Of a DNA stretch of 64,000 nucleotides, positions 29,897 to 38,611 are shown piece after piece. Position 1 is the first letter of the stretch; each line of letters starts with the position of its first letter. The notes under the pieces are model-generated. The model searched no databases. It was not told the origin of the DNA and saw nothing but the letters and a program-made list of their open reading frames with translations. The stretch spans positions 1,674,001 to 1,738,000 of the forward strand of contig NZ_CP064939.1 of NCBI RefSeq assembly GCF_015679185.1, given 5' to 3'. The translations under genes were made by a program, and so were the position numbers. Source of the stretch: Pedobacter endophyticus (GTDB taxonomy: Bacteria > Bacteroidota > Bacteroidia > Sphingobacteriales > Sphingobacteriaceae).

Positions 29897-30129
29897 GCAA
29901 GAATTTTTGCAATTGATTTAATCCGAGATAGTTGCGAAGCAAATGAAAGACATGCTTTAATGTCACCTAATTCTAGAGCGGGGTAGTCCTCAATGATTTC
30001 AATTTCCGACATTCCAGCAGACAGTAAATCTAAAATCAAATCCACTGTATAACGAGTATTTCTAATCGTTGGTCGTCCGTGACAAATTTCAGGATTAACT
30101 GTAATTCGATCTATTAGTTCTCTATTCAT
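29893..30129 (-). CDS. DUF433 protein (putative antitoxin of the DUF5615 pair)
   Basis: 78 residues. RITVNPEICHGRPTIRNTRYTVDLILDLLSAGMSEIEI and the DYPALELGDIKACLSFA tail are the DUF433 signature, with a winged-helix-like DNA-binding fold in the family. It is encoded first and overlaps the DUF5615 gene by 4 bp, the usual antitoxin-toxin order. It probably binds the PIN-like partner and autoregulates the promoter just upstream. Confidence 0.87.
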   Translation of the reverse strand: MNRELIDRITVNPEICHGRPTIRNTRYTVDLILDLLSAGMSEIEIIEDYPALELGDIKACLSFASQLSRIKSIAKILA

Positions 30130-30136
30130 AACAGTA

Positions 30137-30144
30137 CAAATTTA
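30137..30144 (-). promoter_or_regulatory. Possible -7 element for the DUF433/DUF5615 pair
   Basis: On the minus strand TAAATTTG matches TAnnTTTG and lies only 7 bp before the ATG, which would give a nearly leaderless transcript. No clear TTG -33 element was found. Confidence 0.35.
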
Positions 30145-30307
30145 CAAAATAATTTTAGGTTAAATTTTAAGTTGTGGTTGAGACAATAGGTGCTAACACG
30201 AGATTGTGCTTCACAAAGCTAAAACTACCCTCTTACAAATTCTTTCGTCCCCAATATTCTTACAATTAGCGTAATATTGTATCGTTTTCAAAGTCCCCTT
30301 TGGGGAT

Positions 30308-31135
30308 TTAAACAATATTATGCAAAATATCTGGGTGTTCATCGCCCTTGTACTCGCTTGCAATTTTTCTATAAGCCACCGTTAGCGCCACACTCGAAAG
30401 CGGCACAATTAAAAACGAACTTAAAATATTTACAATGAAGGCTACAAATGGCCAGTGCAACAAGTTGAACAATAAATAAATTAAATAGCCTCCGCCCAGC
30501 ACTAAAAGCAACAACAAAATTTTGGTAAAGTTTCCTTTTGTAATGGCTAAACTCAATTTGATCGATTCGAAAGGCTTTGAATCCTTATCAATGATAAAGA
30601 ATGGAAAGAATGAAATTCTCAACCAGGTGATAAAAAGCGCCAAAATAGCAATACCAACTGCAATCTGCGTAATAATTACGCCTGTAGCTTTAAAGCTCTT
30701 AACCCAGCCAATCTGTACCAGATACCGCAAAACAGGATCCAGCACATACAACACCGGAAACAAAATGAGCCCAATAAAAAGTATACAGCCTATAAAATAT
30801 AAAGTGGCGATTAAGAACCGGATAATTTGCTGCCTCGTGGGCAAGGTATCTACAATTTTTACATCATCGTCTTCGTCATCCATTAAATGGAAGATGTATT
30901 TAAACAACGACAGGTTGATGGTAAAATACAAAAACACAAACACAATGGCCATAACAGCGCTAAGCACCTTACTAACATCTTTAATAAAAAATGCCATTAA
31001 GCTCGACGCACTTGCCGTAATAAACATCAAAAAGCATAGCGTGGCAATAGAAAAATAATTTTTCCTTAAAATGTTCCAGGCCTTTTGGATTACATCGTTT
31101 ACGGCGAACGTACTTTCTTTTAGATAATTGATCAT
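30308..31135 (-). CDS. Polytopic membrane protein, function unknown
   Basis: 275 residues with about six hydrophobic helices and short loops, including an acidic loop (DDEDDDVKIVD). No named family was recognised, although the N-terminal STFAVNDVIQKAWNILRKNYF and the repeated FLI/LILFPVL helices resemble DUF975/glycerophosphodiester-esterase-associated membrane domains in general style. Its start overlaps the stop of the upstream glycosyltransferase by 4 bp (ATGA), so the two are co-translated. A role in envelope or glycan assembly is an inference from that neighbour. Confidence 0.75.
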   Translation of the reverse strand: MINYLKESTFAVNDVIQKAWNILRKNYFSIATLCFLMFITASASSLMAFFIKDVSKVLSAVMAIVFVFLYFTINLSLFKYIFHLMDDEDDDVKIVDTLPTRQQIIRFLIATLYFIGCILFIGLILFPVLYVLDPVLRYLVQIGWVKSFKATGVIITQIAVGIAILALFITWLRISFFPFFIIDKDSKPFESIKLSLAITKGNFTKILLLLLVLGGGYLIYLLFNLLHWPFVAFIVNILSSFLIVPLSSVALTVAYRKIASEYKGDEHPDILHNIV

Positions 31136-32100
31136 TGCTGTTTAAATACCACTCTTTTAAATAAATCCTGAATAAAACCTAAACCGTAAGCGGTTAATTG
31201 GATCAATGAGGAAATAATGCTCAAAAATGCAACTTTTAACGATTTATTTACAGCTAACGAATGAAAAAATATCAACAGAAAATAAATCAGCAGCAGCGTG
31301 GTGCAGAAACTGGCTAATGGCTGATATACAAAGTTACATAAAATAGTAAAGCCTAGTCCAACGGTAAAAACCGCCGGAAAGAAGTGAACGAGTTTCAACT
31401 CTTTCGGGAAGTGCTTATAAATGTTGATCCGTGCCCGACCGAAAAAATGTAGCTGCTTATAAAACTGACTAAAACTTGTCCGCCGCTTATGATAAACCTT
31501 TGCTTCGGGAATCAAACCGATTTTAAAGCCGGCTTCGTGAATACGAATGCTGTATTCAATATCTTCGCCCAATCGGGTTAAGACAAAGCCACCCACCTTT
31601 TCCCAGGCTTGTCGCGATACGCCCATATTGAAGCTCCGCGGATGGAACTGTCCTACGTGTTTTTTGTTACCGCGAATCCCGCCCGTGGTAAACGGCGATG
31701 TCATTGCGTAGCTTATTGCCTTTTGAACGGGCGTAAAGCTCTCATGCGCCGCATCGGGCCCGCCATAAGCATCTAACTGATGTTCGAACAGGTAGTTTTT
31801 AACAATCTCCAGGTAATCGGGCGGAACCAGAATATCAGAGTCGAAAATGATGAAGTAATCGCCGCTTGCCCGTTCAAAAGCGTAATTTCGAGCAAAACCC
31901 TGCCCTGCATTCTCCTTGAAATAGTATTTGATATCAAGCTTGTCTGCATACGAATCTACAATCGATCTAGCATCGATCTTTGAACCATCTTCGATAACCA
32001 AAACCTCAAACTGCAAATAGGTTTGCCTGGTTAAGGTATATAAAAGCTCGTCAATTTCTTGAGGACGATTATAAAGTGGAATTATGATGGAGAAAAACAT
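31132..32100 (-). CDS. Family 2 glycosyltransferase, membrane-associated
   Basis: 322 residues. The GT-A fold starts FFSIIIPLYNRPQEIDELL. The nucleotide/metal DxD-type region is YFIIFDSDILVPPDYL, and LGEDIEYSIRIHEAGF holds the ED catalytic-base motif. Two C-terminal hydrophobic helices suggest membrane anchoring. The donor and acceptor are unknown. It overlaps the following polytopic membrane gene by 4 bp and belongs to a glycosyltransferase-rich block with the GT2 gene at 32263, separated from it by a repeat tract. Confidence 0.92.
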   Translation of the reverse strand: MFFSIIIPLYNRPQEIDELLYTLTRQTYLQFEVLVIEDGSKIDARSIVDSYADKLDIKYYFKENAGQGFARNYAFERASGDYFIIFDSDILVPPDYLEIVKNYLFEHQLDAYGGPDAAHESFTPVQKAISYAMTSPFTTGGIRGNKKHVGQFHPRSFNMGVSRQAWEKVGGFVLTRLGEDIEYSIRIHEAGFKIGLIPEAKVYHKRRTSFSQFYKQLHFFGRARINIYKHFPKELKLVHFFPAVFTVGLGFTILCNFVYQPLASFCTTLLLIYFLLIFFHSLAVNKSLKVAFLSIISSLIQLTAYGLGFIQDLFKRVVFKQQ

Positions 32101-32115
32101 GTCTTGAAGCTGCTT

Positions 32116-32275
32116 TCAAAAGGTAAAAGGTGGAGGGTTTAGGGTAGAGGGCTTCAGTGCAAAAAAACTAACGCATTAAACCTCCTGCCATACAACTCTT
32201 ATATTTAAACGTTAAAAGGTTACGGGTTTAGGGGTATAACCTTACACCTTAAACCCTTTGCCTCATACCCTCTTC
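32116..32275. repeat. Bipartite low-complexity tract (AAGGT-word / inverted CCTTA-word)
   Basis: A G/A-rich half (AAAGGTAAAAGGTGGAGGG, 32118 onward) is followed ~100 bp later by a C/T-rich half in inverted sense (CCTTACACCTTAAACCC, 32239 onward) that reaches the 3' end of the next glycosyltransferase gene. The same words recur at 43380, 45592 and 48741. Confidence 0.75.
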
Positions 32276-33213
32276 TCTATTAAATACTGGTTTCTTTCGG
32301 GTGCGTTGCGGGTAACCAGCTCGGCTACAAATCCGGTTAAAAACATTTGCGAGCCGACAACTATTGCAACCAGGGCAATATAAAACAGTGGCTGATCGGT
32401 GATTTCTCGCTTGTATGGAATTTCGGCGGCGATGTGGTAAAGCTTCTCGCCGATCATCCATAGGGCCATAAATGTGCCGAGTAAAAAACTTAGCACACCC
32501 AACGAGCCAAAAAAGTGCATTGGCCGCTTACCAAATTTACCTACAAAGAAAATAGAAAGTAGATCTAAAAAGCCATTGATAAACCTGCTGAAACCGAATT
32601 TTGTTGTTCCGTATTTGCGGGCACGGTGCTCAACTACCTGCTCAGCAATTCTACCAAACCCTGCCCATTTCGCAATTACCGGAATGTAACGGTGCATTTC
32701 GCCGTAAACCTCTATGGTTTTAATTACATCACTACGATAGGCTTTTAGACCGCAGTTGAAATCGTTCAGCTCAATGCCACTCATTTTGCGGGTTGCGGCG
32801 TTAAAAAGCTTTGTCGGGATTGTTTTAGTAATCGGATCGTAGCGTTTCTTTTTCCAACCCGAAATTAAATCGAGTTTTTCTTCTTTAATTCGGCGATACA
32901 GTTCGGGTATCTCATCGGGGCTATCCTGTAAATCCGCATCCATTGTAATCACAACGTCTCCCTTTGTGGCCTCAAAACCTACATTTAGCGCAGCAGATTT
33001 GCCATAATTTCTTCTGAATTTGATTCCCTTAATTGCGGTGTTCTGTAAGCGAAGCGATTCAATTACTTCCCACGATCGATCGGTACTGCCATCATCAACG
33101 AGAATAATTTCGTAACTGAAACCATTTTCGTTCATTACCTTGGCTATCCATGCCGTTAACTCAGGCAGCGATTCATCCTCGTTAAATAAGGGTACTATAA
33201 CTGATATATCCAT
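32263..33213 (-). CDS. Family 2 glycosyltransferase (GtrB/DPM1-like, polyprenyl-phosphate type)
   Basis: 316 residues. DISVIVPLFNEDESL and EIILVDDGSTDRSWEVIESL open the catalytic domain, VITMDADLQDSPDEIPEL carries the DxD motif, and NDFNCGLKAYR follows. Two C-terminal membrane helices (about residues 230-255 and 270-295) match GtrB-like enzymes that load a sugar onto undecaprenyl phosphate. The C-terminus ends in ERNQYLIEKRV. It is transcribed alone or with the genes upstream, with a repeat element in the 5' gap. Confidence 0.92.
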   Translation of the reverse strand: MDISVIVPLFNEDESLPELTAWIAKVMNENGFSYEIILVDDGSTDRSWEVIESLRLQNTAIKGIKFRRNYGKSAALNVGFEATKGDVVITMDADLQDSPDEIPELYRRIKEEKLDLISGWKKKRYDPITKTIPTKLFNAATRKMSGIELNDFNCGLKAYRSDVIKTIEVYGEMHRYIPVIAKWAGFGRIAEQVVEHRARKYGTTKFGFSRFINGFLDLLSIFFVGKFGKRPMHFFGSLGVLSFLLGTFMALWMIGEKLYHIAAEIPYKREITDQPLFYIALVAIVVGSQMFLTGFVAELVTRNAPERNQYLIEKRV

Positions 33214-33226
33214 TTATTAAACTTTA

Positions 33227-33323
33227 TCGTCATCGCGAGGCACCAAGCAATCTATTTAGTAAGATGTCACACTCCTTCCTTGTTACCCTGCTTCGTTCGC
33301 ATCCGATAGCTATCGGATGACGA
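33227..33323. repeat. REP-like palindromic element 2
   Basis: Opens TCGTCATCGCGAGGCACCAAGCAATCT and closes with ATGACGA. Its 3' part contains a perfect 20-bp palindrome, CATCCGATAGCTATCGGATG (33300-33319). Confidence 0.85.
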
Positions 33324-33410
33324 ATTATTAAAAAACGTGCAAATTTCATCAAATTAAATGATAAAATGTGCACGTTAGAAATTTTGATTGGTATTTAAAT
33401 GGCTTGTAAC

Positions 33411-33650
33411 TTAAGCGTACATGAGTTTGCCTTTTTGAGTTGGAACCTCCCGGCCCAGGCTCACCGCCGTATCTATCCATTCTTGAATAACTACATGTGT
33501 GTTGTTTAGCGCCTCTACCTGTGTCATTCCATCTGCCATACATCCGGCCAACTCAGGCACTTCTGCGATAAACCTATCATCTTCTGCACTCCAATAAATG
33601 ATTATCTCAAATTTCTGGTTATCAGAAGTACCCGAAAGCAATTTCAACAT
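33411..33650 (-). CDS. hicB: HicB-family antitoxin carrying a HicA-derived N-terminus
   Basis: 79 residues. From residue 13 on, KFEIIIYWSAEDDRFIAEVPELAGCMADG is a standard HicB start, and the end (GREVPTQKGKLMYA) is also typical. Residues 1-12, MLKLLSGTSDNQ, are not HicB-like. They resemble the early part of HicA toxins (KLLSGTSDN-type), and the codons directly upstream continue that resemblance. So a deletion seems to have joined the hicA 5' end to hicB. No HicA gene remains nearby. The protein may still fold as an orphan antitoxin or RNase-H-like domain; whether it is expressed is unknown. Confidence 0.85.
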   Translation of the reverse strand: MLKLLSGTSDNQKFEIIIYWSAEDDRFIAEVPELAGCMADGMTQVEALNNTHVVIQEWIDTAVSLGREVPTQKGKLMYA

Positions 33651-33671
33651 TCAGTTTTCAAATTTGCCCAT
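33615..33671 (-). pseudogene. Remnant of a hicA toxin gene fused to hicB
   Basis: Reading from the ATG at 33671, the frame gives MGKFEN, a TGA stop (33651-33653), then in the same frame MLKLLSGTSDNQ running straight into HicB. Together they look like the first ~19 residues of a HicA protein with one nonsense codon, with the dsRNA-binding core (including the usual GSHHIF region) deleted. The HicA resemblance is from memory of the family, not from an alignment. Confidence 0.55.
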
Positions 33672-33766
33672 ATCCTTTGTTAAATTCTTCGCACAAACAA
33701 CTTCAATAAAGATATGGAAAAGAATTTTGAACATGCTAAATTCGGACGGCAAAATTAGGAAAACAA

Positions 33767-34336
33767 TTATGCCTCCGTTGGGAAGGTATTAAAGGTTTCA
33801 GGTTCTTTTCTTTTTAATATTGCAGCCAAAATCAATGAGATTATACCATATGATGCGATAGAAACGCCAAAGCTAGTAAACGTGTTTTTGAAGTTAGGCT
33901 CAAGCTTTTCCTGCATATTTCCACCCTTTTCCAGTGCGGCATCAATTTCGTCATTACCCAGGCCAAATTTAGCCATCATTGCCCGTTGAGCATCCTCAAT
34001 AGCGGCAGCTGCTCTCGCCGGCAAATCAGGGTCGATAAACTTCATCAATACAAAATTGTAAAGTGTAGCCGTTATCGCCAAAATTAGCGATATAATTAAA
34101 AAAGCTTTGAATGCCTCGCCAAAAGTCCAAAACCCACCAATCTCCTTGCGAATGTTGATTCCAGAAATAACCAGTAACGCAATAAAAACGATAAAAATTC
34201 CGATCGAAACCATAAAATTGGTGTAAACCAATACCGGATTTACAAAATGTAAGGTAAGCGATAATACGATTGAAACTGCCGCAAGGATGAAGCCGTATTT
34301 AAGCGATAGTTGGGAAATTTGAGCACTTTTGTCCAT
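33767..34336 (-). CDS. DUF4199 domain membrane protein
   Basis: 189 residues, four hydrophobic helices. An extra-membrane segment between helices 3 and 4 (DPDLPARAAAAIEDAQRAMMAKFGLGNDEIDAALEKG) is typical of DUF4199 proteins in this phylum. Function unknown. It lies 16 bp downstream of the 222-residue gene and probably in one operon with the dihydroorotase-like and BatA-like genes. Confidence 0.8.
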   Translation of the reverse strand: MDKSAQISQLSLKYGFILAAVSIVLSLTLHFVNPVLVYTNFMVSIGIFIVFIALLVISGINIRKEIGGFWTFGEAFKAFLIISLILAITATLYNFVLMKFIDPDLPARAAAAIEDAQRAMMAKFGLGNDEIDAALEKGGNMQEKLEPNFKNTFTSFGVSIASYGIISLILAAILKRKEPETFNTFPTEA

Positions 34337-34352
34337 AATAAAGAAGTTTAAT

Positions 34353-35021
34353 TTAGTTGTTAATGGTTGTTATCAATGTATAAGATGCAGTTTCAAAAGC
34401 TTTGTTACTACTAAATTGTGTTAATTCTTTGGTGGTGGTTGCGCTGCCTTCTACATCGAGGAAAAAAACCATAAACGGCACAAAAAGCGCTTGTAATTCT
34501 TCGCTGATGTTTAATTTTTCAGCAGCCTTGCAAATAGCCTCAACACTGCTTTCTGCCAAATTCTGGTTGCTGATCATTTCCTCATAAATTTCAAATTCAT
34601 CTTGGAACTCGTCATCTTCAACTAACAAAAATTCTTTCAAAAAATCGCCCAGTTCAGGTTCAAGGTCTTCATCCTTACACTCTTTAATATAAAGCAGCAG
34701 GTTTAGTAATTCCGTTCCCCTGTCAATGGTATCCTCTTCAATATTTGCCCATTCATCGCCCTCCAAATAATCATCTTCTAGTTTCTGAACATCGCTACTG
34801 AAGAAATTAATCATCAGCAAATCGAAAAACACTTCGCGTAACTCCTCAAATTTTGGGTGCGAATCAAAAACTTCATCAAAGGCGGTAACCTTATCCAAAA
34901 AATTTACATCGAGTTCAAAAGCGGCTACCAGCTCGGTTTCGAAATTTTCGACGTTTATCGCCGAAACCTCGGCATATTTATTCAACGATGCGACAAGCGC
35001 ATTTTTTACTCTGTTATCCAT
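34353..35021 (-). CDS. Acidic soluble protein, function unknown
   Basis: 222 residues, rich in Asp and Glu (for example LLVEDDEFQDEFEIYEEMI), with no signal peptide or membrane helix. I do not recognise a family. The pattern is mostly helical and might form a scaffold. It is conserved enough in composition to be a real gene and sits between the DUF4199 gene (16 bp) and the dihydroorotase homologue (69 bp), all on the minus strand, so co-expression is likely. Confidence 0.7.
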   Translation of the reverse strand: MDNRVKNALVASLNKYAEVSAINVENFETELVAAFELDVNFLDKVTAFDEVFDSHPKFEELREVFFDLLMINFFSSDVQKLEDDYLEGDEWANIEEDTIDRGTELLNLLLYIKECKDEDLEPELGDFLKEFLLVEDDEFQDEFEIYEEMISNQNLAESSVEAICKAAEKLNISEELQALFVPFMVFFLDVEGSATTTKELTQFSSNKAFETASYTLITTINN

Positions 35022-35090
35022 AGTTTTAGTATCAAGTAGTTCGTATCAAGACAAAATGCTCTGTGGCCTGAGTTAACTAAATCGTTCTCT

Positions 35091-36347
35091 TTACGCTTTA
35101 AAGATCTGTCCATTGTTAACTGCCAACATAACCTTTCCGGTAAGTTCAGTGCCCAACAATGGGCTGTTAGCTGATTTTGAGAAGTTGCTTGCTGAATTAT
35201 ACTGCCACTTTTCGGTTGGATTGAAGACTGTAAAGTTTGCATTTGCCCCTTCTTCGATTACCGGAATTGCTAAATTTAACAATTTGCGTGGATTAACGGC
35301 CAACTTTTCTGCAATTAAACCCGAATCGAGACCGGCCCTTAGCAACAATGGAAGTACGGTTTGAAGTGCGATAATGCCGTAATGGGCAATTTCGAATTCA
35401 ACATTTTTAAACTCAATCTCCTCCGGGCGATGTTGCGAGGTGATGGCATCAATTGTACCATCTTTTAGTCCTGCTATTAAAGCCTTTACATCCGCTTGGC
35501 TCCGCAGTGGCGGTTTAACTTTGTAATTGCTGTCGAAATCGGCCAAAAGTTCTTCAGTAAACACCAGATGATGGGCGGTAACATCGCACGAAACGCGAAC
35601 ACCATCTTTTTTCGCCTTGCGGATAAGCGCTACCGAACCCGCGGTAGAAATATTGCTGATATGAACCTTGGTTTCGTTATAGGCAGCCAAAAAAATATCG
35701 CGTGCGATGTGCATTTCTTCTGCCAACGCGGGCATGCCTTTCATACCTAACAAAACAGAGTTTTTGCTCTCGTTAATTTGCGATTTTCCAGCAATTGATT
35801 TATTCTCCGGATAAACCATCAACAAAGCGTCGAAACCTTTACCATACTGGAGCGCACGGCTCATAAAACCATCATCCTGCAATGGCCTGTCGCCATCAGA
35901 GAAAGCCACAGCACCTGCCTGCTGCATATCGAACAGTTCGGCCAGTTCCTTTCCTTCGCGGTTTTGGCTGATTGCCCCAATTGGCAAAACATCAACTAAA
36001 TTCGCCTTCGTTTTATTGATAATATATTCTACCTGCGATTTCGATTGCACAACCGGACTTGTTTGTGGTAATAGCGCCAGCCCAGTAAAACCTCCTGCTT
36101 TAGCTGCGCTGGTTAAGGTTTGCAGATCTTCCTTGGTTTCAAAGCCCGGATCGCCGGCAACACAATTCAGATCAAAAAATCCCGGTGTTAGAAAACAACC
36201 CTCGCCATCGAAAACGGTTTGATCGTTTTGGGGAGTTAATTTTCCTATGCTTTGAATTTTACCATCAACTATGCTAACATCGCAGCTTTGTTTGTTAAAA
36301 CTACTTTGTGGATCGGCGATGGTTACATTTTTAACTAGGAGATTCAT
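35091..36347 (-). CDS. Dihydroorotase homologue lacking metal ligands (probably non-catalytic)
   Basis: 418 residues with the amidohydrolase/dihydroorotase layout: a composite beta domain at the ends and a TIM barrel between. The diagnostic metal sites are altered. The HxH after PGFFDL is N61-C-V63 (PGFFDLNCVAGDPG), the His expected in the HISNIST region is Asn232, and the Asp of the TDHAP motif is Gln305 (TSQHRPE). AHHL at 258-261 is kept. Such paralogues (PyrC-prime type) are known to scaffold aspartate transcarbamoylase rather than hydrolyse dihydroorotate. A catalytic copy should exist elsewhere. Its ATG overlaps the BatA-type gene's stop by 4 bp. Confidence 0.88.
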   Translation of the reverse strand: MNLLVKNVTIADPQSSFNKQSCDVSIVDGKIQSIGKLTPQNDQTVFDGEGCFLTPGFFDLNCVAGDPGFETKEDLQTLTSAAKAGGFTGLALLPQTSPVVQSKSQVEYIINKTKANLVDVLPIGAISQNREGKELAELFDMQQAGAVAFSDGDRPLQDDGFMSRALQYGKGFDALLMVYPENKSIAGKSQINESKNSVLLGMKGMPALAEEMHIARDIFLAAYNETKVHISNISTAGSVALIRKAKKDGVRVSCDVTAHHLVFTEELLADFDSNYKVKPPLRSQADVKALIAGLKDGTIDAITSQHRPEEIEFKNVEFEIAHYGIIALQTVLPLLLRAGLDSGLIAEKLAVNPRKLLNLAIPVIEEGANANFTVFNPTEKWQYNSASNFSKSANSPLLGTELTGKVMLAVNNGQIFKA

Positions 36348-38383
36348 ATTGTTTTTTTAGGTTTATTAAAAAATCGGATGAGCAGGATTTCTGCCGCAAT
36401 AAAAATCAGCGACAAAATTAGACAAAGTTTCCATAAAGTTTGCCCTATTTTATTTGCGCCTGCAAGTAACTTCACCGCATCTTTATCGGCATCAAAAATC
36501 TTTAAATTGCTTTTTCCGGCGAGGCTATCGAGTGCGGTTTTACTCAAATAGTGCAGGTCTGATTCTGTTCTGCCGCTGTTGAAGGCATAAACTCCCACCA
36601 ACGAATCGGCCATATTGAGGTTATAAAAGCCCGACCTTTTTATTTGGTCAGCAACATATATCAACGATTTACCGTTCAGTTGCCTAACCTCAGGAATCAC
36701 CTCAAAATTATTTGCACTAAGCTTTAAGGTTTGATTTTTCCCCAGATTTATTTTTTTTGTTGCAAGCGCATATTCATTTCCCAAATAATAATATAAGGCG
36801 CTTTCCCGTCCAGAATTTAGCGCCAACCGATACATCAATGGTACAAATACCGGATGCCGGGCCAAATTACCGTCGCCGTTTCCCAACCCCGTAGCTGATA
36901 AAAATACCGATCCGTTGCCCACTCCGTACCTCCCAAAGAAGAGTTTTCCTGCCGGCAACGATAAAATGCTTTCCTTATTGGCAGAATTGCTTTCTTTGAA
37001 CGAAAAATACCTTGTTGCCGTTGGCAGATCGAGATTTTTGGGAACCTGCTCAAAAACACCTTTAAATATCGGATGTTGTAAATCAATGCGGTCTACCTTA
37101 GTTTCTGCCTTGTTTAAGTTATCGATAACCGGCAATGAGAGGCTGCTTAAAAAAGCGTTATAAGATTGTATATCGGCATCCAAATCGGGAAAAACAGCAA
37201 CGGTTCCGCCACCATTTAAATAACTTTTTAATTGCTGCGCCAGTCCGCTCGATGGATTTTTTAGTCCGTTCAGCACAATCAGGCCATAATCTGCGAACCC
37301 GTTATAGTTAATGTTGCTTTCAGGATTTTCAGTAAGCTTGTAGTAATGATCTGCTCCAAAAAGCGCTTTGATGTAACTTCCAACACCGGGGCCGTTTATA
37401 GATAGCACAGAGCGGCTCTGCTCTACCTTGAAGCTAAAAAAAAGGCTGTCATCAAACGTTACCGGAAAATCTTTCATGCTGATTACACCTTTTTGCCACC
37501 CTGCCGCCAGCCCCGAAAAGCTAAATGTATCTCGCCTGGTTTTACCTGCCGCAATGGTAGCCGAGCTCAACCCCTTTTGCTGATTGTTAATGGTAAGCTT
37601 TAATGGAATGCGTTGCGCCTCCTCTTCAGAATAGTTTTTCAATTGAACAACGAGCTTTTCGCTTGCACCGGGTTGATGGTTGGGCGAAAGCATCCAAACG
37701 CTATCTACAGCTACATTGGGCAGCGTGGTTGCGTTTAGTTTGAGAACTGAATACTGAATGTCGTCTTTCGTTTGCAACTGTTTGCCGTTCGACATGTTCC
37801 GCTGGAAATCGGAAATCAGGAAGCTATATTTATTCGCAGCGCCCGTTAAAACACTGGCTTGCCGATTTATGATCTGTTGGAGATTTCTGCTTATCGACGA
37901 AATCTGAACATCATCAAGCGCTTTAAAAAACTCATCTTTGCTTAGTAGCCGTTGGTGTTTCCCCTCGAAATCGTTGGTCAAAAGCTGAAAACGATCGTTT
38001 ATTCCAAAATCAGCCACCAGTTCCTTTGCCCTGCGCTTTGCTTCATCTAACAAGCTACCATCTTTGTTTACGGCCTCCATGCTATACGAATTGTCGACAT
38101 AGATACTTACCGTATTGTTAAGGGAGCTGATTTTTTGATTGGCTACGGGGATGTACGGCTGCGCAAAAGCAAGCACAAGGAAAATAATTGCAAGAATCCG
38201 CGAAAGTAAGATCAGCAAGTTTTTGATCTTCTCTTTGGAAGAATGTTGCTGTTCTACTTCTTTTAAAAGCTGAACATTAGAAAAATAAACCTTTTTAAAC
38301 TTTCGGAAATTGAATAAATGTATGATAACCGGAATTGCAACCGATAATAGTGCGAAAAGAAAGCCCGGATACAGGAAATTCAT
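36344..38383 (-). CDS. BatA N-terminal-domain protein with VWA-like region, inner membrane
   Basis: 679 residues. The first ~80 residues (FLYPGFLFALLSVAIPVIIHLFNFRKFKKVYFS, then ILLSRILAIIFLVLAFAQPYI) are the double-transmembrane BatA/aerotolerance N-terminal domain. A VWA-like segment follows (VSIYVDNSYSMEAV, a MIDAS-type DxSxS), then a glutamine-amidotransferase-like middle, and one C-terminal helix before RFFNKPKKTI. These proteins are widespread in Bacteroidota and are linked to stress or envelope functions that are not well defined. It overlaps the dihydroorotase homologue by 4 bp. Confidence 0.88.
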   Translation of the reverse strand: MNFLYPGFLFALLSVAIPVIIHLFNFRKFKKVYFSNVQLLKEVEQQHSSKEKIKNLLILLSRILAIIFLVLAFAQPYIPVANQKISSLNNTVSIYVDNSYSMEAVNKDGSLLDEAKRRAKELVADFGINDRFQLLTNDFEGKHQRLLSKDEFFKALDDVQISSISRNLQQIINRQASVLTGAANKYSFLISDFQRNMSNGKQLQTKDDIQYSVLKLNATTLPNVAVDSVWMLSPNHQPGASEKLVVQLKNYSEEEAQRIPLKLTINNQQKGLSSATIAAGKTRRDTFSFSGLAAGWQKGVISMKDFPVTFDDSLFFSFKVEQSRSVLSINGPGVGSYIKALFGADHYYKLTENPESNINYNGFADYGLIVLNGLKNPSSGLAQQLKSYLNGGGTVAVFPDLDADIQSYNAFLSSLSLPVIDNLNKAETKVDRIDLQHPIFKGVFEQVPKNLDLPTATRYFSFKESNSANKESILSLPAGKLFFGRYGVGNGSVFLSATGLGNGDGNLARHPVFVPLMYRLALNSGRESALYYYLGNEYALATKKINLGKNQTLKLSANNFEVIPEVRQLNGKSLIYVADQIKRSGFYNLNMADSLVGVYAFNSGRTESDLHYLSKTALDSLAGKSNLKIFDADKDAVKLLAGANKIGQTLWKLCLILSLIFIAAEILLIRFFNKPKKTI

Positions 38384-38419
38384 TAAAAACCAAAGATAGA
38401 AAAATTATGGAAGTGAGCC

Positions 38420-38584
38420 TTATTTTTTATTGATAATGTTACGCGTACCAGCAGGTTTAAGGTTGGCCCAAAACACGTAAAGAGATTCATTATCGATCAA
38501 CATTTGGCGCAATCTTTCTTGTGGCGCTTTCGCAAGCCATAATTTAAGTTGCATTTCTTTTATTTCATCTGATGTGTCTTTCAT
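38420..38584 (-). CDS. Small protein with WLxKxPQERL motif
   Basis: 54 residues, from ATG 38582-38584 to TAA 38420-38422. The N-terminus is charged, then LKLWLAKAPQERLRQML and ESLYVFWANLKP. The motif W-L-x-K-x-P-Q-E-R recurs in the protein at 50334-50540 (YWLTKSPQERIS), which partners a nucleotidyltransferase. That suggests a shared small-protein family, perhaps antitoxin-like, but here no partner gene is adjacent. It lies in the 228-bp gap before the NTF2-like gene. Confidence 0.6.
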   Translation of the reverse strand: MKDTSDEIKEMQLKLWLAKAPQERLRQMLIDNESLYVFWANLKPAGTRNIINKK

Positions 38585-38611
38585 ACCAAAGTCTGATTAA
38601 TTTATAAGGCA

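Noticed and set aside
32249..32461. 70-residue reading frame overlapping the glycosyltransferase end
   Set aside because: It is the shadow of the GtrB-like gene in another frame, with no motif of its own.
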